From Flavobacterium succinicans LMG 10402 (GTDB taxonomy: Bacteria; Bacteroidota; Bacteroidia; Flavobacteriales; Flavobacteriaceae), in assembly GCF_000611675.1 (NCBI RefSeq), contig NZ_JATV01000009.1, positions 82,487 to 146,486 on the forward strand: a stretch of DNA of 64,000 nt, in the 5' to 3' direction. The notes below the pieces were generated by a model, which did no database searches, was not told the DNA's origin, and saw only the letters and a program-made list of their open reading frames with translations. Below are positions 7,470-17,585 of the stretch, piece by piece (position 1 is the stretch's first letter; each line of letters starts with the position of its first letter). A program made the translations under genes and the position numbers.

Positions 7470-10400
7470 ATGAATAATTTTTCATTTTACAGGGGTGGAA
7501 AGACTTTTTGTTTCCTGTTTTTAATGGGTGTCATCTTGTCTTTTTCCCCTATACAAGCCAACAATTCAGAACGGCGTAATCTAGAAATTACCCAACAGTT
7601 TCACATTCAAGGAACTGTCACTGATGGTAACAATCCCTTAGCAGGCGTAAGCATTTCTATAAAAGGAAAACCAAATGCCACCGTAACAGATTATAATGGT
7701 CATTATACCCTTTCTGCCTCACCACAAGACATTTTAGTTTTTTCGTATATCGGATACCGAACACAACAGGTTTCCGTGCAAGGGCGAACCACAATCAACA
7801 TCAGCTTACAGGAAAACACGACCAAACTTCAGGAGGTGAAGATTAATGCGGGATATTATTCGGTAAAGAACAGCGAACGCACTGGGAGCATTTCTAAAAT
7901 TACCGCAAAAGATATCGAGAAACAGCCCGTTACCAATGTATTGGCCACGATGCAAGGGCGTATGGCTGGAGTCGATATCACACAAGATACGGGAACGCCC
8001 GGAAGTGGGTTTCAAATAAAGATACGAGGACTCAACAGTCTTCGTGAAGAAGGCAATGAACCACTGTATATTATTGATGGCGTGCCGTATTCGTCGGAAG
8101 TAATCGGATACAGCAATACTACTAGTGGAATACCTACACCCACCAGTCCGTTAAACAGTATTAATCCCAACGATATTGAGAGCATAGAAGTTCTAAAAGA
8201 TGCCGATGCAACGGCTATCTACGGTTCACGCGGTGCCAATGGCGTGGTACTGATTACTACCAAAAAAGGCAAGGCAGGGAAAACTAATGTAACAGTTTCT
8301 GCCTCCTCAGGAATTGGAAAAGTTACCAAAATGATAGACCTGATGAATACCCAGCAGTATCTGGAAATGAGAAGACAGGGTTTTGCCAATGATGGTGTTA
8401 CTACATATCCTGATTGGGCATATGACATTAATGGAACCTGGGATCAAAACCGCAATACCGATTGGCAGAAGGAACTTTTGGGCGGTACTGCGGTAATCAC
8501 CAATATGCAGGCATCCGTATCGGGTGGTTCCGATTTAACTCAATACCTGTTGAGTGGTACCTATCACACTGAAACAACGGTACTCCCGGGAGATTTTGAG
8601 TACGATAAAGCGGCTGTTCATTTTAGCATGAACCATAGGAGTGAAGATAAAAAGTTTAAACTCACTTTTTCAACAGGCTATACCGCCCAAGACAATCTAC
8701 AGCCTGAAACCGATATTAGCCGCACTGCACGAAATCTGGCTCCAAATGCCCCCGCTTTATATGATGCCGACGGTAACCTGAATTTTGAAAACAGTACCTT
8801 TAGAAATCCATTGGCAGCACTTCGCGCCATCACCACTGCAAAAACAAATGATCTTATTGCCAATACCGTACTTAGCTATCAAATATCCCCCAGTTGGGAA
8901 CTCAAGGCTAACTTAGGCTTAACGGATTTAAAGAATGCAGAACAGCGACTATTGCCTTCGACGATGTATGATCCTGCCTATGGATTGGGAAGTAACCGCT
9001 CATCGATGTTTTCCAACAATACTCAAAGAAAATCATGGATTGTGGAACCACAGCTTCGCTGGAACCATGATTTTGGAATCAGTAAAATTGACATACTGGT
9101 GGGGGGTACCGCGCAGCAACAAACTTCTTCAAGGCTGTACCAGTTCGGATATGGTTTTGCCAGCAACAGCCAGATTACAGATATAGCTTCTGCCACGCAA
9201 AAATCCATTTATGTAAGCGATGAAACGCTGTATAAATACCAAGCCTTTTTTGGGCGGCTCAATTACAATTGGGATCAAAAATACATTGTGAATATAACAG
9301 GAAGAAGGGACGGCTCCAGCCGATTTGGTCCAGGTAAGCAGTTTGCCGCTTTTGGAGCTGTGGGAGCCGCATGGCTGTTCTCGAAGGAAAATTTCCTCAA
9401 GGAAAACACCGTTTTTAGTTTTGGAAAGCTTAGAGCGAGTTATGGCAGTTCAGGCAGTGATCAAATAGGGGATTATCAGTATTTGGATACTTATACATCC
9501 TCTGGTCTAAACTATAATGGTGCCATCGGTTTGGATCCTACACGACTCTACAATCCGGATTTTAGTTGGGAAATCAATAAAAAATTGGAAGCTGCATTGG
9601 AAATGGGGCTTCTAAGTGATCGCATATTCTTTACGCTGGCTTGGTATCGAAATCGATCGTCCAATCAGCTGGTGGGAATTCCTTTGCCTGGCACCACTGG
9701 ATTCAGCTCTATTAATGCCAATTTAAACGCGACCGTCCAAAATATGGGTCTGGAATTTACACTGCGAACCTTAAATTTTGAAAGTAGCAATTTTAAATGG
9801 ACAACTAACTTTAATATCTCGGCTTCCCACAACAAACTGCTTTCTTTTCCGGGACTCGAAGGATCTACTTATTCTAATCGCTATGTTATCGGAGAATCTA
9901 CAAGCATTGTAAAGACATATCAGTTAAATGGGGTCAATCCGCAAACCGGACTCTATGAAGTGGAAGATATCAATAAAGATGGAATGATTACTTCTTTGGA
10001 AGACAAAAAAAATATTGAGGATCTCACTCCAAAATATTTCGGAGGTTTAGAAAACCAGTTTCAATATGGAAATTGGCAATTGGATTTTCTTTTTCAATTT
10101 GTAAAACAGAAAAATTATGACTACAGTCCCAGCGTTCCTGGAGGAAGTTTCTTTAATCAGCATTCGGATATGACCAATGCATGGCAACATGCAGGCGATC
10201 AAGTTCCCTTTCAAATGAATACATCAGGTGAAAATGGGGATGCCGTAAATGCCTATTATAATTATCTGGACAGTAATGCCTCCATTGTAGATGCCTCTTT
10301 TATTCGATTAAAAAATGTTGCACTAAGTTATGACTTGCCACAACAGGCCATCAAAGGGGTGCACTGCAAAATCTCACTGCTGGGACAGAATGTGTTAACA

Positions 10401-10496
10401 TTTACCCCATACAAAGGCGGTGATCCCGAATTTAAATATACTGCCTACCTGCCTCCGTTAAGAATAATCACGGCTGGTGTACAGCTTACTTTTTAA
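7470..10496 (+). CDS. SusC/RagA-family TonB-dependent outer-membrane transporter
   Basis: A 1008-residue TonB-linked outer-membrane protein, the barrel half of a SusCD importer. It has a signal peptide (hydrophobic core CFLFLMGVILSF, cleavage near IQAN), a carboxypeptidase-D-like regulatory domain (about 45-115, GTVTDGNNPLAGVSI and FSYIGYRTQQV) and a plug domain (about 135-250, with LYIIDGVPY and SIEVLKDADATAIYGSRGANGVVLITTKKGK split over the end). A long beta-barrel follows, ending in an aromatic strand (GVQLTF). Length is normal. SusD follows after 17 nt and an S9 peptidase after that, so the imported substrate is more likely a peptide than a glycan; this is inference. The gene has a long structured leader. 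Confidence 0.92.
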   Translation: MNNFSFYRGGKTFCFLFLMGVILSFSPIQANNSERRNLEITQQFHIQGTVTDGNNPLAGVSISIKGKPNATVTDYNGHYTLSASPQDILVFSYIGYRTQQVSVQGRTTINISLQENTTKLQEVKINAGYYSVKNSERTGSISKITAKDIEKQPVTNVLATMQGRMAGVDITQDTGTPGSGFQIKIRGLNSLREEGNEPLYIIDGVPYSSEVIGYSNTTSGIPTPTSPLNSINPNDIESIEVLKDADATAIYGSRGANGVVLITTKKGKAGKTNVTVSASSGIGKVTKMIDLMNTQQYLEMRRQGFANDGVTTYPDWAYDINGTWDQNRNTDWQKELLGGTAVITNMQASVSGGSDLTQYLLSGTYHTETTVLPGDFEYDKAAVHFSMNHRSEDKKFKLTFSTGYTAQDNLQPETDISRTARNLAPNAPALYDADGNLNFENSTFRNPLAALRAITTAKTNDLIANTVLSYQISPSWELKANLGLTDLKNAEQRLLPSTMYDPAYGLGSNRSSMFSNNTQRKSWIVEPQLRWNHDFGISKIDILVGGTAQQQTSSRLYQFGYGFASNSQITDIASATQKSIYVSDETLYKYQAFFGRLNYNWDQKYIVNITGRRDGSSRFGPGKQFAAFGAVGAAWLFSKENFLKENTVFSFGKLRASYGSSGSDQIGDYQYLDTYTSSGLNYNGAIGLDPTRLYNPDFSWEINKKLEAALEMGLLSDRIFFTLAWYRNRSSNQLVGIPLPGTTGFSSINANLNATVQNMGLEFTLRTLNFESSNFKWTTNFNISASHNKLLSFPGLEGSTYSNRYVIGESTSIVKTYQLNGVNPQTGLYEVEDINKDGMITSLEDKKNIEDLTPKYFGGLENQFQYGNWQLDFLFQFVKQKNYDYSPSVPGGSFFNQHSDMTNAWQHAGDQVPFQMNTSGENGDAVNAYYNYLDSNASIVDASFIRLKNVALSYDLPQQAIKGVHCKISLLGQNVLTFTPYKGGDPEFKYTAYLPPLRIITAGVQLTF

Positions 10497-10513
10497 CCTT
10501 AATACATACAGCC

Positions 10514-11932
10514 ATGATATATATACTTATTATTTTTAAAAAGCTACTTCATAAAAGTGCTAAAGAATTGACTGCTAATAGTTGTTTCCTTATAGCGGTA
10601 TGTCTAACACTAGCTGGCTGCGACAGCTTTGTGGAAGTGGATCTTCCTGCTTCACAACTGACAGCCAAAACCGTGTTCGAAGATGCAGGAACTGCTAATG
10701 CCGCAATGGCGGGTTTGTATGCCAAAATGAGAGATGGCGGCTTGTTAAATGGAAATTCAAATGGTGTTTCCTGTAATCTTGGCCTCTACGCCGATGAATT
10801 TGACTACTACTACGCATATGACGTAAGCAATTTTTATACCAATTCGCTATTTCCTGGTGAACTAGGTGTAAACGATATCTGGAACAAGAGTTACAGCCAG
10901 ATTTATAGCGCCAATGCAGTTCTTGAAGGATTGGATAATTCCATATCCATTGCCGAAGCCAATAAAAAACAGTTGCAAGGGGAAGCTATCTTTGTGAGGG
11001 CATTGCTTCATTTTTATCTGTTAAATCTCTATGGCGATATTCCTTATATCACCACAACGGATTATCTGCTGAACAGCAAAGTGTCCAGAATGCCAGCCGA
11101 TAAAATCTACAGCCTAATTCTGATGGACCTGAACAAAGCTGTTGAATTACTATCAGAGGATTATGTTTCGCCTGAGCGCATTCTTCCCAACCGAAGTACT
11201 GCTAAAGCACTTTTGGCAAGGGTCTATTTGTATATGGGAATGTATCCTGAAGCATCCAATGCCGCCTCTTCTGTGATTAATAATCCACTCTATAGCTGGG
11301 AAACGGATTTGGATAAAATCTTTCTAAAAGAAAGCCGCACTACAATCTGGCAATTTATGCCTAACACATCCGACAGTAATACTGCAGAGGGTAGTCTGTA
11401 CATTTTTACTTCTGGTCCACCACCGGTCGTGGGACTTAAACCGGAGTTTGTAAATGCTTTTGAGCAGGGTGATCAGAGAAAAACGCATTGGACAACCGAA
11501 GTAACTGATGGAGTCTCCACGTGGTACCATGCCTCTAAATATAAACAACAATCGACGACCCCGAGTTCAGTGGAATATTCCATAGTGTTTCGTTTAGCGG
11601 AACTATATTTGATTCGAGCCGAGGCGAGAGTTTATCAGGACGATCTGATTGGGGCGAAGGAGGATCTAAATCGGATTAGAACAACGGCAGGACTTAACCC
11701 TACAAATGCTGTGACAGCCGAGGATATTAAAACCGATATTCTTAATCAGAGGCGTTTTGAATTGTTTACTGAATTTGGGCAACGTTTTTTTGATTTAAAA
11801 CGAACTGGAAAACTGGACGAAATACTATCTGTATCCAAACCGGGATGGAATACTACTGATAGTTTGTGGCCATTACCTGCTCTTGAATTGAATTCCAATC
11901 CAAATCTTAATCCACAAAACCCGGGATATTAA
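10514..11932 (+). CDS. RagB/SusD-family surface lipoprotein
   Basis: A 472-residue SusD-type substrate-binding lipoprotein that forms the lid of the SusC barrel on the cell surface. A lipobox (LAGC, Cys 36) follows a hydrophobic segment. The middle carries TPR-like helices (AIFVRALLHFYLLNLYGDIPY is the typical SusD signature region), and the C-terminus holds the RagB signature (RLAELYLIRAEA, then LNRIRTTAGL, then RRFELFTEFGQRFFDLKRTGKL). It starts 17 nt after the susC stop and is followed 8 nt later by the peptidase. The N-terminal extension before the signal sequence is slightly long, but no better start is seen. Confidence 0.9.
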   Translation: MIYILIIFKKLLHKSAKELTANSCFLIAVCLTLAGCDSFVEVDLPASQLTAKTVFEDAGTANAAMAGLYAKMRDGGLLNGNSNGVSCNLGLYADEFDYYYAYDVSNFYTNSLFPGELGVNDIWNKSYSQIYSANAVLEGLDNSISIAEANKKQLQGEAIFVRALLHFYLLNLYGDIPYITTTDYLLNSKVSRMPADKIYSLILMDLNKAVELLSEDYVSPERILPNRSTAKALLARVYLYMGMYPEASNAASSVINNPLYSWETDLDKIFLKESRTTIWQFMPNTSDSNTAEGSLYIFTSGPPPVVGLKPEFVNAFEQGDQRKTHWTTEVTDGVSTWYHASKYKQQSTTPSSVEYSIVFRLAELYLIRAEARVYQDDLIGAKEDLNRIRTTAGLNPTNAVTAEDIKTDILNQRRFELFTEFGQRFFDLKRTGKLDEILSVSKPGWNTTDSLWPLPALELNSNPNLNPQNPGY

Positions 11933-11939
11933 AATCATT

Positions 11940-14591
11940 ATGAAAGCAATACTAATAATAAGAAAAAAAATTGACTTCGAAATTTTGAGTTTAGTATTGG
12001 CTACACTTCTTTTGTTACTGTCCTGTCCCTGTATGGGGCAGGTACAACAAAAGAAGGCATTAACCGAGAACGATTACCAGAGATGGGGAACACTAGAAGT
12101 AAAAGCCATTTCTGACCAAGGGAAATGGGCAAGTTATGCGATGCGTTACGAAAACCACAGTGATACTTTATTTGTGCAGAACATCGCTAAAAATAAAAGC
12201 TATGTTTTCCCAAAAGGAAATGACGGTCGTTTTGGAGGGGAACAACTCTTTGCTTTTCTAGCTCCCGATTCAAAACTAAAAGTAATGGAGCTGCCCACAG
12301 GCAAAATTGCGGTTTATGATAATGTTAAGCGGTATGAGCTGGCAAAGGATGGCCAATATATAATCACCCTGAATAAAGGATACGGTGAAAGATGCCTGAT
12401 GCAGATACGCAACTCTAACGGGAAGGTAATTGACAGTATCGAAGGTATCTCTGAATATGCGTTAAATGCAGATAAGGATGCAATTATGTATACTTCGAGT
12501 CAAAAGGATTATAGCGAGCTAGGGATTATTCATTTTGCTCGCTATTCACATACTGCTATTTCAAAAGCAAACGGCAGTCACTTTTTTAACTTGATGTGGG
12601 CTAAGGACTCTAAATCGGTGGCTTTTTTACGGGAGACAGATTCAGCTACTAAGGAAGTTACCGTGAATTATTATAGAATTGCTGATAAAAAGCTCTTCTC
12701 ACTGGATTATGCCTCTAAAGCGGATTCAAAGAATATGGAAGTTTTTAAAAGGACCACATATGCCATTTCCGACGATGGAAAAAAAGTATTTTTTATGTTA
12801 GCCAAAAAGAAGGATCCTAATTTAGAAAAGCCGGATGTGCCTGAAATTTGGCACGGCAACGACAAATGGCTTTATGCAGACAGACAACGGCAGCAGACTG
12901 AGGGCGATATTCCCAAAGTAGCTCTCTGGTATCCTGAAACGGGTTTATGTTTACAGATCAGCGATGACGAGCTACCGTCAATCATGCTGAGCGGACAACA
13001 GCAGTATGCTGTTTTATACAATAAGTTTTCCTATGGCCTGCAATCGAAATATTATGAAGAAGCGGATTTTTATTTAACCAATCTAAAGGATGGTTCCAAG
13101 GAGCTGATACTGAAAAAGCAATCCGTTGACCCCAACCAGATGGGATTTGATCCCTTCAGCAACAAAATACTATATTACCGGGAAAACAATTGGTGGGTTT
13201 ATGATCCTCTGGCAAAAAAACATACCAATCTGACCCAAAAAGTTACCACTCACTGGGATAACTATAATACTGCAGATGCTCCCCACCAATTTGGAGCCTA
13301 TGGCAATCTGGGCTGGACCAATGATGGAAAGAATGTTTTATTGTATGATGCCAATGATATCTGGCTAGTGGCTATCGATGGTTCTTCTTGCAAGCGATTA
13401 ACCAGAGGATACGAGAAAAACCTAGTTTACAGGATAACTCCCATTGAATATGACTGGCGATCACAGAGTAACTATGATGGAAGGAAACCCACCATTTTTG
13501 ATCTATCCAAAGACCTGCTGCTCGAAGCCACCAATAGAGAAAACTGGTCAACGGGATATTTTATTTACAATGATAAATCGAAAGAACAACCCATAGTATA
13601 TGAAGCCAGTAAAATCGATGAAATCCGCAAGAGCAAAAACAGTGCTTATCTCTTCCAGACTCAAACTTTTAATCAATCACCGCGATTGGAATTCAGACGG
13701 AAAAACCAGACCGCTTCCAAAATTTTATTTCAGTCCAACAAACAGCAAAAAGAGTATTCTTTTGGAAAATCTGAATTACTGTATTACTACAATAGTAAAG
13801 GTCAAAAACTAAAAGCGGCGCTGTTCTATCCTGCCAATTATGACCCAACAAAAAAATATCCAATGGTAGTCCATATCTATGATGTAATGTCTGATGAACT
13901 TCATCAGTATGTCAATCCCAGCTTCTCGAATCGGGAGGGTTTTAATGTAACCAATTATACGCTCAATGGTTATTTTGTGCTGATGCCCGATATCATCTAC
14001 CAGATGGGTAATCCTGGAAGTTCGACCGTTGATTGTGTAACAGCCGGAGTCAATGCGGTTACAGGCAAAGGATTGGTGGATAAAGATAAGATAGGTTTGT
14101 TCGGGCATTCTTTCGGGGGTTATGAAACCAATTTCATCATATCGCAGACCAATATTTTTAAAGCCGCCGTTTCCGGAGCCGGAGTGAGCGACATCATTTC
14201 TTATTACTTTAATATCAGCAGGAATGGTTATTTTCAGTCTGATATGTGGCGATTTGAAAATCAGCAGTTCCGCATTGGAAAATCGCTGTATGAAGATAAG
14301 GAAGCATATGTCAGCAACTCACCCATTATGCACGCCGAAAACGTAAAAACCCCGCTGTTGCTATGGGCAGGTAAAAATGACAGGATTATTCCGTGGAATC
14401 AAAGCATTGCCTTTTATCTAGCGCTTCGAAAATTGGGAGTTTCAACCCAGATGCTCGTTTATCCTGACGAAGACCATTCACTAGAGAATCCAGAAAACCA
14501 GAAGAATCTCAGTCAGCGAATGATGGAATGGTTTGATTATTGGATGAAAGGGGAAGCTGAATTTAAAACAGTATCAAAAGAAACGGAATAG
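11940..14591 (+). CDS. S9-family prolyl oligopeptidase-like serine peptidase
   Basis: An 883-residue exported peptidase with a signal peptide (hydrophobic LVLATLLLLLSC near residue 20-31), a beta-propeller-like region (about 60-600) and a C-terminal alpha/beta-hydrolase domain. The catalytic triad is visible: Ser near 723 in GHSFGG, Asp near 812 in AGKNDRI, and His near 845 in DEDHSL. S9 enzymes cleave or trim short peptides. It is the third gene of the susC-susD unit (8 nt gap) and ends at a strong bidirectional terminator facing the convergent DUF6520 gene. A role in processing the imported peptide, or the DUF6520 peptide, is inferred from context only. Confidence 0.88.
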   Translation: MKAILIIRKKIDFEILSLVLATLLLLLSCPCMGQVQQKKALTENDYQRWGTLEVKAISDQGKWASYAMRYENHSDTLFVQNIAKNKSYVFPKGNDGRFGGEQLFAFLAPDSKLKVMELPTGKIAVYDNVKRYELAKDGQYIITLNKGYGERCLMQIRNSNGKVIDSIEGISEYALNADKDAIMYTSSQKDYSELGIIHFARYSHTAISKANGSHFFNLMWAKDSKSVAFLRETDSATKEVTVNYYRIADKKLFSLDYASKADSKNMEVFKRTTYAISDDGKKVFFMLAKKKDPNLEKPDVPEIWHGNDKWLYADRQRQQTEGDIPKVALWYPETGLCLQISDDELPSIMLSGQQQYAVLYNKFSYGLQSKYYEEADFYLTNLKDGSKELILKKQSVDPNQMGFDPFSNKILYYRENNWWVYDPLAKKHTNLTQKVTTHWDNYNTADAPHQFGAYGNLGWTNDGKNVLLYDANDIWLVAIDGSSCKRLTRGYEKNLVYRITPIEYDWRSQSNYDGRKPTIFDLSKDLLLEATNRENWSTGYFIYNDKSKEQPIVYEASKIDEIRKSKNSAYLFQTQTFNQSPRLEFRRKNQTASKILFQSNKQQKEYSFGKSELLYYYNSKGQKLKAALFYPANYDPTKKYPMVVHIYDVMSDELHQYVNPSFSNREGFNVTNYTLNGYFVLMPDIIYQMGNPGSSTVDCVTAGVNAVTGKGLVDKDKIGLFGHSFGGYETNFIISQTNIFKAAVSGAGVSDIISYYFNISRNGYFQSDMWRFENQQFRIGKSLYEDKEAYVSNSPIMHAENVKTPLLLWAGKNDRIIPWNQSIAFYLALRKLGVSTQMLVYPDEDHSLENPENQKNLSQRMMEWFDYWMKGEAEFKTVSKETE

Positions 14592-14608
14592 GGAATAAAC
14601 ATAAAAAA

Positions 14609-14640
14609 ATAATGCAGTTTTTCAAAAAAAACTGCATTAT
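14609..14640. terminator. Bidirectional terminator between convergent units
   Basis: ATAATGCAGTTTTT (14609-14622) and AAAAACTGCATTAT (14627-14640) form a perfect 14-bp stem with a CAAA loop. It sits between the convergent peptidase and DUF6520 genes and serves both strands. Confidence 0.85.
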
Positions 14641-14661
14641 CTTCATTGAAAAATGATTTTA

Positions 14662-14928
14662 CTAATTGCGGTGCAATTGTTGGTTACAAGAAGTTTTACT
14701 GCCACCATAGGCGATATTACCACCGCTGAGACAGGCAGGGCCATTACCTGGAGCACAGTTAACATCAGGAACTTCCTGACAGTCGTTCACTGATGGATTG
14801 TGAATAAAAGCCGGAATCAATACATCGGCTTTACTTACTTCTGAAGTGTTAGTACTTACTGCACCGGCACTAGCCAGAGCAAATGCTGCTATAGGCAGTA
14901 CAAACGCTCTTAAAATGGTTGTTTTCAT
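14662..14928 (-). CDS. DUF6520-family small secreted Cys-containing peptide
   Basis: An 88-residue small exported protein. Residues 1-25 form a Sec signal (MKTTILRAFVLPIAAFALAS), typical of DUF6520 proteins. The mature part has four Cys in the pattern DCQEVPDVNC, then ACLSGG, then SCNQQ, which would allow two disulfides. Function is unknown. It is the last gene of a minus-strand group with a MauE/DoxX membrane protein and an AraC regulator, and it converges on a SusC-SusD-S9 peptidase unit. This arrangement suggests that the three parts handle the same peptide, but that is inference. Family assignment rests on the signal-peptide pattern and the Cys layout. Confidence 0.75.
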   Translation of the reverse strand: MKTTILRAFVLPIAAFALASAGAVSTNTSEVSKADVLIPAFIHNPSVNDCQEVPDVNCAPGNGPACLSGGNIAYGGSKTSCNQQLHRN

Positions 14929-15034
14929 AATATTTAAATTTAAATTAATAGAATTTGATCTACTCTTTTCTACAGGTTTTCGATCGTTACTCCTGCTACC
15001 GGCCGGTATCTTTCAATTATATTTATATACTGTA

Positions 15035-16513
15035 CTAAATTTTGGATTGGATTCTTTTCCCGTATCCGTATTTGAGCATATAATGTCCCGAAAGGATATA
15101 CATCGCTGAATCGCCAGCGAAAAAGTTTTTCATTCGCCCCGCTTCTTCATCATACACGTAAAAACTCAAAAGATAAGTCTGTTTTGACAAATCATAAACG
15201 TCAACTACAGAAGCATACTTCCACACATCAATCTCTTCATATTTGCCTCGTAACAGGGAATTAACGAAAAGTAAGTTACCCTGTACTGTTGTGTGACGAT
15301 TAACCATATACGGTGGTGCTGCCAATTTTATGTCCCCGGATTGTTTTATTTTTACCACTTCTAATTTTGCTTTAGTAGTAGTGTCAATGGTATTGGCGCG
15401 ATGCTCAACGGTTAGGTTTTCCTTTGTAATAATATATTGGTTGCGATAGTAGTAAGTGTAAATCAGTTTATGCAATGTGGCGCTATATTGTAGTGTACCA
15501 TCGGTGTCAAAAATTCCTTCCATCTGTTTTTGCAACACCTGTGGATTGTATTTGATTTTTGGATTCTCATAGTTGTTGGCAATCCCCAGAATATTTTCTC
15601 CTGTCGGAGGTTTTTGGGTTCTAAAAGCCAGTTGCTTATCATTGATAAAGACTATATCTGAAAAATAGAATTGTTTTTCCATCATTACTTTGGCTTTCCA
15701 GTGGGAAATCAAACCTCTGTAAATGACAGGAACCGTCCCATCAATTACATAGAAATATGGAGCGTTAATCCGAATCTCGACTGCCTTAAAATTAAAATTC
15801 TCACGGTCCAATTGGATGGTGTATTTCTTTTTGCTTTTTAGATTGGAATCAATTTCAAGAATTTGAAGCGGAGCCAAACGATTGGCTAAATAAATTTTAT
15901 TTTTATTAGTACCAGCAACATAATAAGATGTATTTCTTAAATCAATGCTACCTACTTTGGCAGCCGTAGCCTGTGGAAAGCGTCTAATAAAAGGGTTTTC
16001 CTTTTGCATGATGTCTTCCGAGAAAAGAAATAATCCTGTAATGACCATAACACTTCCTAAAACTAATAAGAATAGTCGAATCAGAATGCGGTTATTTATG
16101 GATAGCAATAAAATGGCGAATATTGCCAAAAACAGGAATGCCAGATTAAAAATAAGATGTTCTTTCCATCCTAACTTTTCCAAAATACCACCGCATGAAC
16201 AGGGAATAAAATAACTGAAGTACAGTATGATAACTATATAAGCAGTAAACATACTCATCAAGGCAACTGCTGCACATAAAGCAAAATATCTAAATCTAGG
16301 GACACTCAGTAGAACTGCAATAATCAGTTCCAGAACAATTACTGTAATAGACACAAAATCTGCAAAGGGACTTAAAAGGGGAGACTGTCCCAACTGAGCC
16401 TGAAAGTTTTCAAAATCCAATAGTTTACTGACTGCTGCATAGACAAAAAGTATAATATAGAGCAAACAAGTAAACTCTAAAAACAAGTTCTGTATTTTGA
16501 TATTGAATCTCAT
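15035..16513 (-). CDS. MauE/DoxX-like redox membrane protein with long C-terminal domain
   Basis: Residues 1-150 form a four-helix MauE/DoxX-like domain: LYIILFVYAAVSKLLDF, the loop before ELIIAVLLSVP, and a CSCGG motif after the third helix, the expected redox-active Cys pair. MauE-type proteins pass electrons to or from secreted disulfide-containing proteins. The remaining 340 residues are extracytoplasmic, beta-rich and not recognised, possibly propeller-like. The ATG at 16513 is preferred over 17 further upstream codons because MRFNIKIQ starts just before the first membrane helix. The downstream neighbour encodes a four-Cys secreted peptide, so disulfide formation in that peptide is a reasonable role. 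The binding-like downstream domain is unusual for the family. Confidence 0.7.
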   Translation of the reverse strand: MRFNIKIQNLFLEFTCLLYIILFVYAAVSKLLDFENFQAQLGQSPLLSPFADFVSITVIVLELIIAVLLSVPRFRYFALCAAVALMSMFTAYIVIILYFSYFIPCSCGGILEKLGWKEHLIFNLAFLFLAIFAILLLSINNRILIRLFLLVLGSVMVITGLFLFSEDIMQKENPFIRRFPQATAAKVGSIDLRNTSYYVAGTNKNKIYLANRLAPLQILEIDSNLKSKKKYTIQLDRENFNFKAVEIRINAPYFYVIDGTVPVIYRGLISHWKAKVMMEKQFYFSDIVFINDKQLAFRTQKPPTGENILGIANNYENPKIKYNPQVLQKQMEGIFDTDGTLQYSATLHKLIYTYYYRNQYIITKENLTVEHRANTIDTTTKAKLEVVKIKQSGDIKLAAPPYMVNRHTTVQGNLLFVNSLLRGKYEEIDVWKYASVVDVYDLSKQTYLLSFYVYDEEAGRMKNFFAGDSAMYILSGHYMLKYGYGKRIQSKI

Positions 16514-16625
16514 AGCTTCATAGATTTTAGTTCTACAAAGCAAAATTCTGAATTCAAAAGCCAAAACACTTGTCTTATTGGGAGCAAAACTTGGCCAAAA
16601 CGGATAAAGTTTGAAAAACTAAAAT

Positions 16626-17555
16626 TTAATCTTCCGATAATGAAGTAAAACCAGTTTCATTTCGCTTTATTTCATATGGAGAAAAACCAAATCGTTTTTT
16701 AAAGGATTTTGAAAAATTAGGATAATCGTTAAAGCCATTCATCACCGATATATTTTTCAAAGGTATCGTAGTGTGTTCAATCATAAAATAAGCTCTTTTC
16801 AAACGCTCATCATTATAAAATTGGTAAATACTGGTCTTAAAAAAATGACGAAAGCCATCTTTTAATTTATGTTCATTAGTACCAAATTCAGATGAAAGCA
16901 CTTTTAGCGATGGAAGCGGTTCTTCAAGGTGTGCCAATATATAGTCATAAAGTTTCTGAATCAATAGTGCATCAGCTTTTCGAGTTTTAAAATATTTCTC
17001 GTTTTCATTTTCGTTCATCAAAGGACGATAAGAATCTTTGCGGGCAGGAGTAACAAAATTTAATATAATTTCAGAACTAATAACTAACCTTCCAATAGTA
17101 CAGGAAACAGAAACAGGCAAATGTTCATTAGGTGTAAAATCTAAAGCAATAGTTGTGGGCGATGAAACATTTGCATCGAGTACATCATGAAGTTGTTGCA
17201 AAGAAGCTGTAGTAATAATGCCCGCCAAAGGCAGGTCTATCAATTCAGATTCCGAATAACCTAAAAAATAAGCAATTTCAGGAGTAAAGCTTTTGATAGA
17301 AAAAGAGGTATCCAAAACAAGTGTACTTTGAGCTATAAATTGAAGTTTTCTATGGGCATTAACATAGCCGACATTAAAAATCGACTCTTTCATTTCTTCT
17401 GCTACCATATTAATTAAAACAACTAGCGTTTCCAATTCGTCCTCATTGGAGCTTAAGGGAATGCTACTGCTAAAATTGCCACGTGCCATCTCAAATAGCA
17501 TTTGATGAATTGTAACAATACGCTCTTCATTGTATGCTTTTTTCATAAGATTCAA
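16626..17555 (-). CDS. AraC-family regulator with PAS-like sensor
   Basis: A 309-residue transcription factor. A PAS-like fold spans about residues 65-125 (VLDTSFSIKSFTPEIAYFLG, then YSESELIDLPLAGII). The C-terminal 100 residues are a double HTH of AraC type (LKDGFRHFFKTSIYQFYNDERL, cut here as LKDGFRHFF then YQFYNDERL; then ISVMNGFNDYPNFSKSFKKRFG). It is followed on the same strand by the MauE-like gene and preceded by a small STAS-like gene (30-nt gap), so a sensory cassette is likely. Candidate binding sites are the TTGTCAATTTGGGA-like repeats at 18029-18103 and the related TTGTCTTATTGGGA at 16570-16583 before the MauE gene; both are predictions. Confidence 0.82.
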   Translation of the reverse strand: MNLMKKAYNEERIVTIHQMLFEMARGNFSSSIPLSSNEDELETLVVLINMVAEEMKESIFNVGYVNAHRKLQFIAQSTLVLDTSFSIKSFTPEIAYFLGYSESELIDLPLAGIITTASLQQLHDVLDANVSSPTTIALDFTPNEHLPVSVSCTIGRLVISSEIILNFVTPARKDSYRPLMNENENEKYFKTRKADALLIQKLYDYILAHLEEPLPSLKVLSSEFGTNEHKLKDGFRHFFKTSIYQFYNDERLKRAYFMIEHTTIPLKNISVMNGFNDYPNFSKSFKKRFGFSPYEIKRNETGFTSLSED

Positions 17556-17585
17556 TTCTTAATTCTTCCTTTTATAGACTAAATG

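Noticed and set aside
8935..9186. 83-codon plus-strand ORF inside susC
   Set aside because: It overlaps a well-supported barrel gene in another frame and has no family features.
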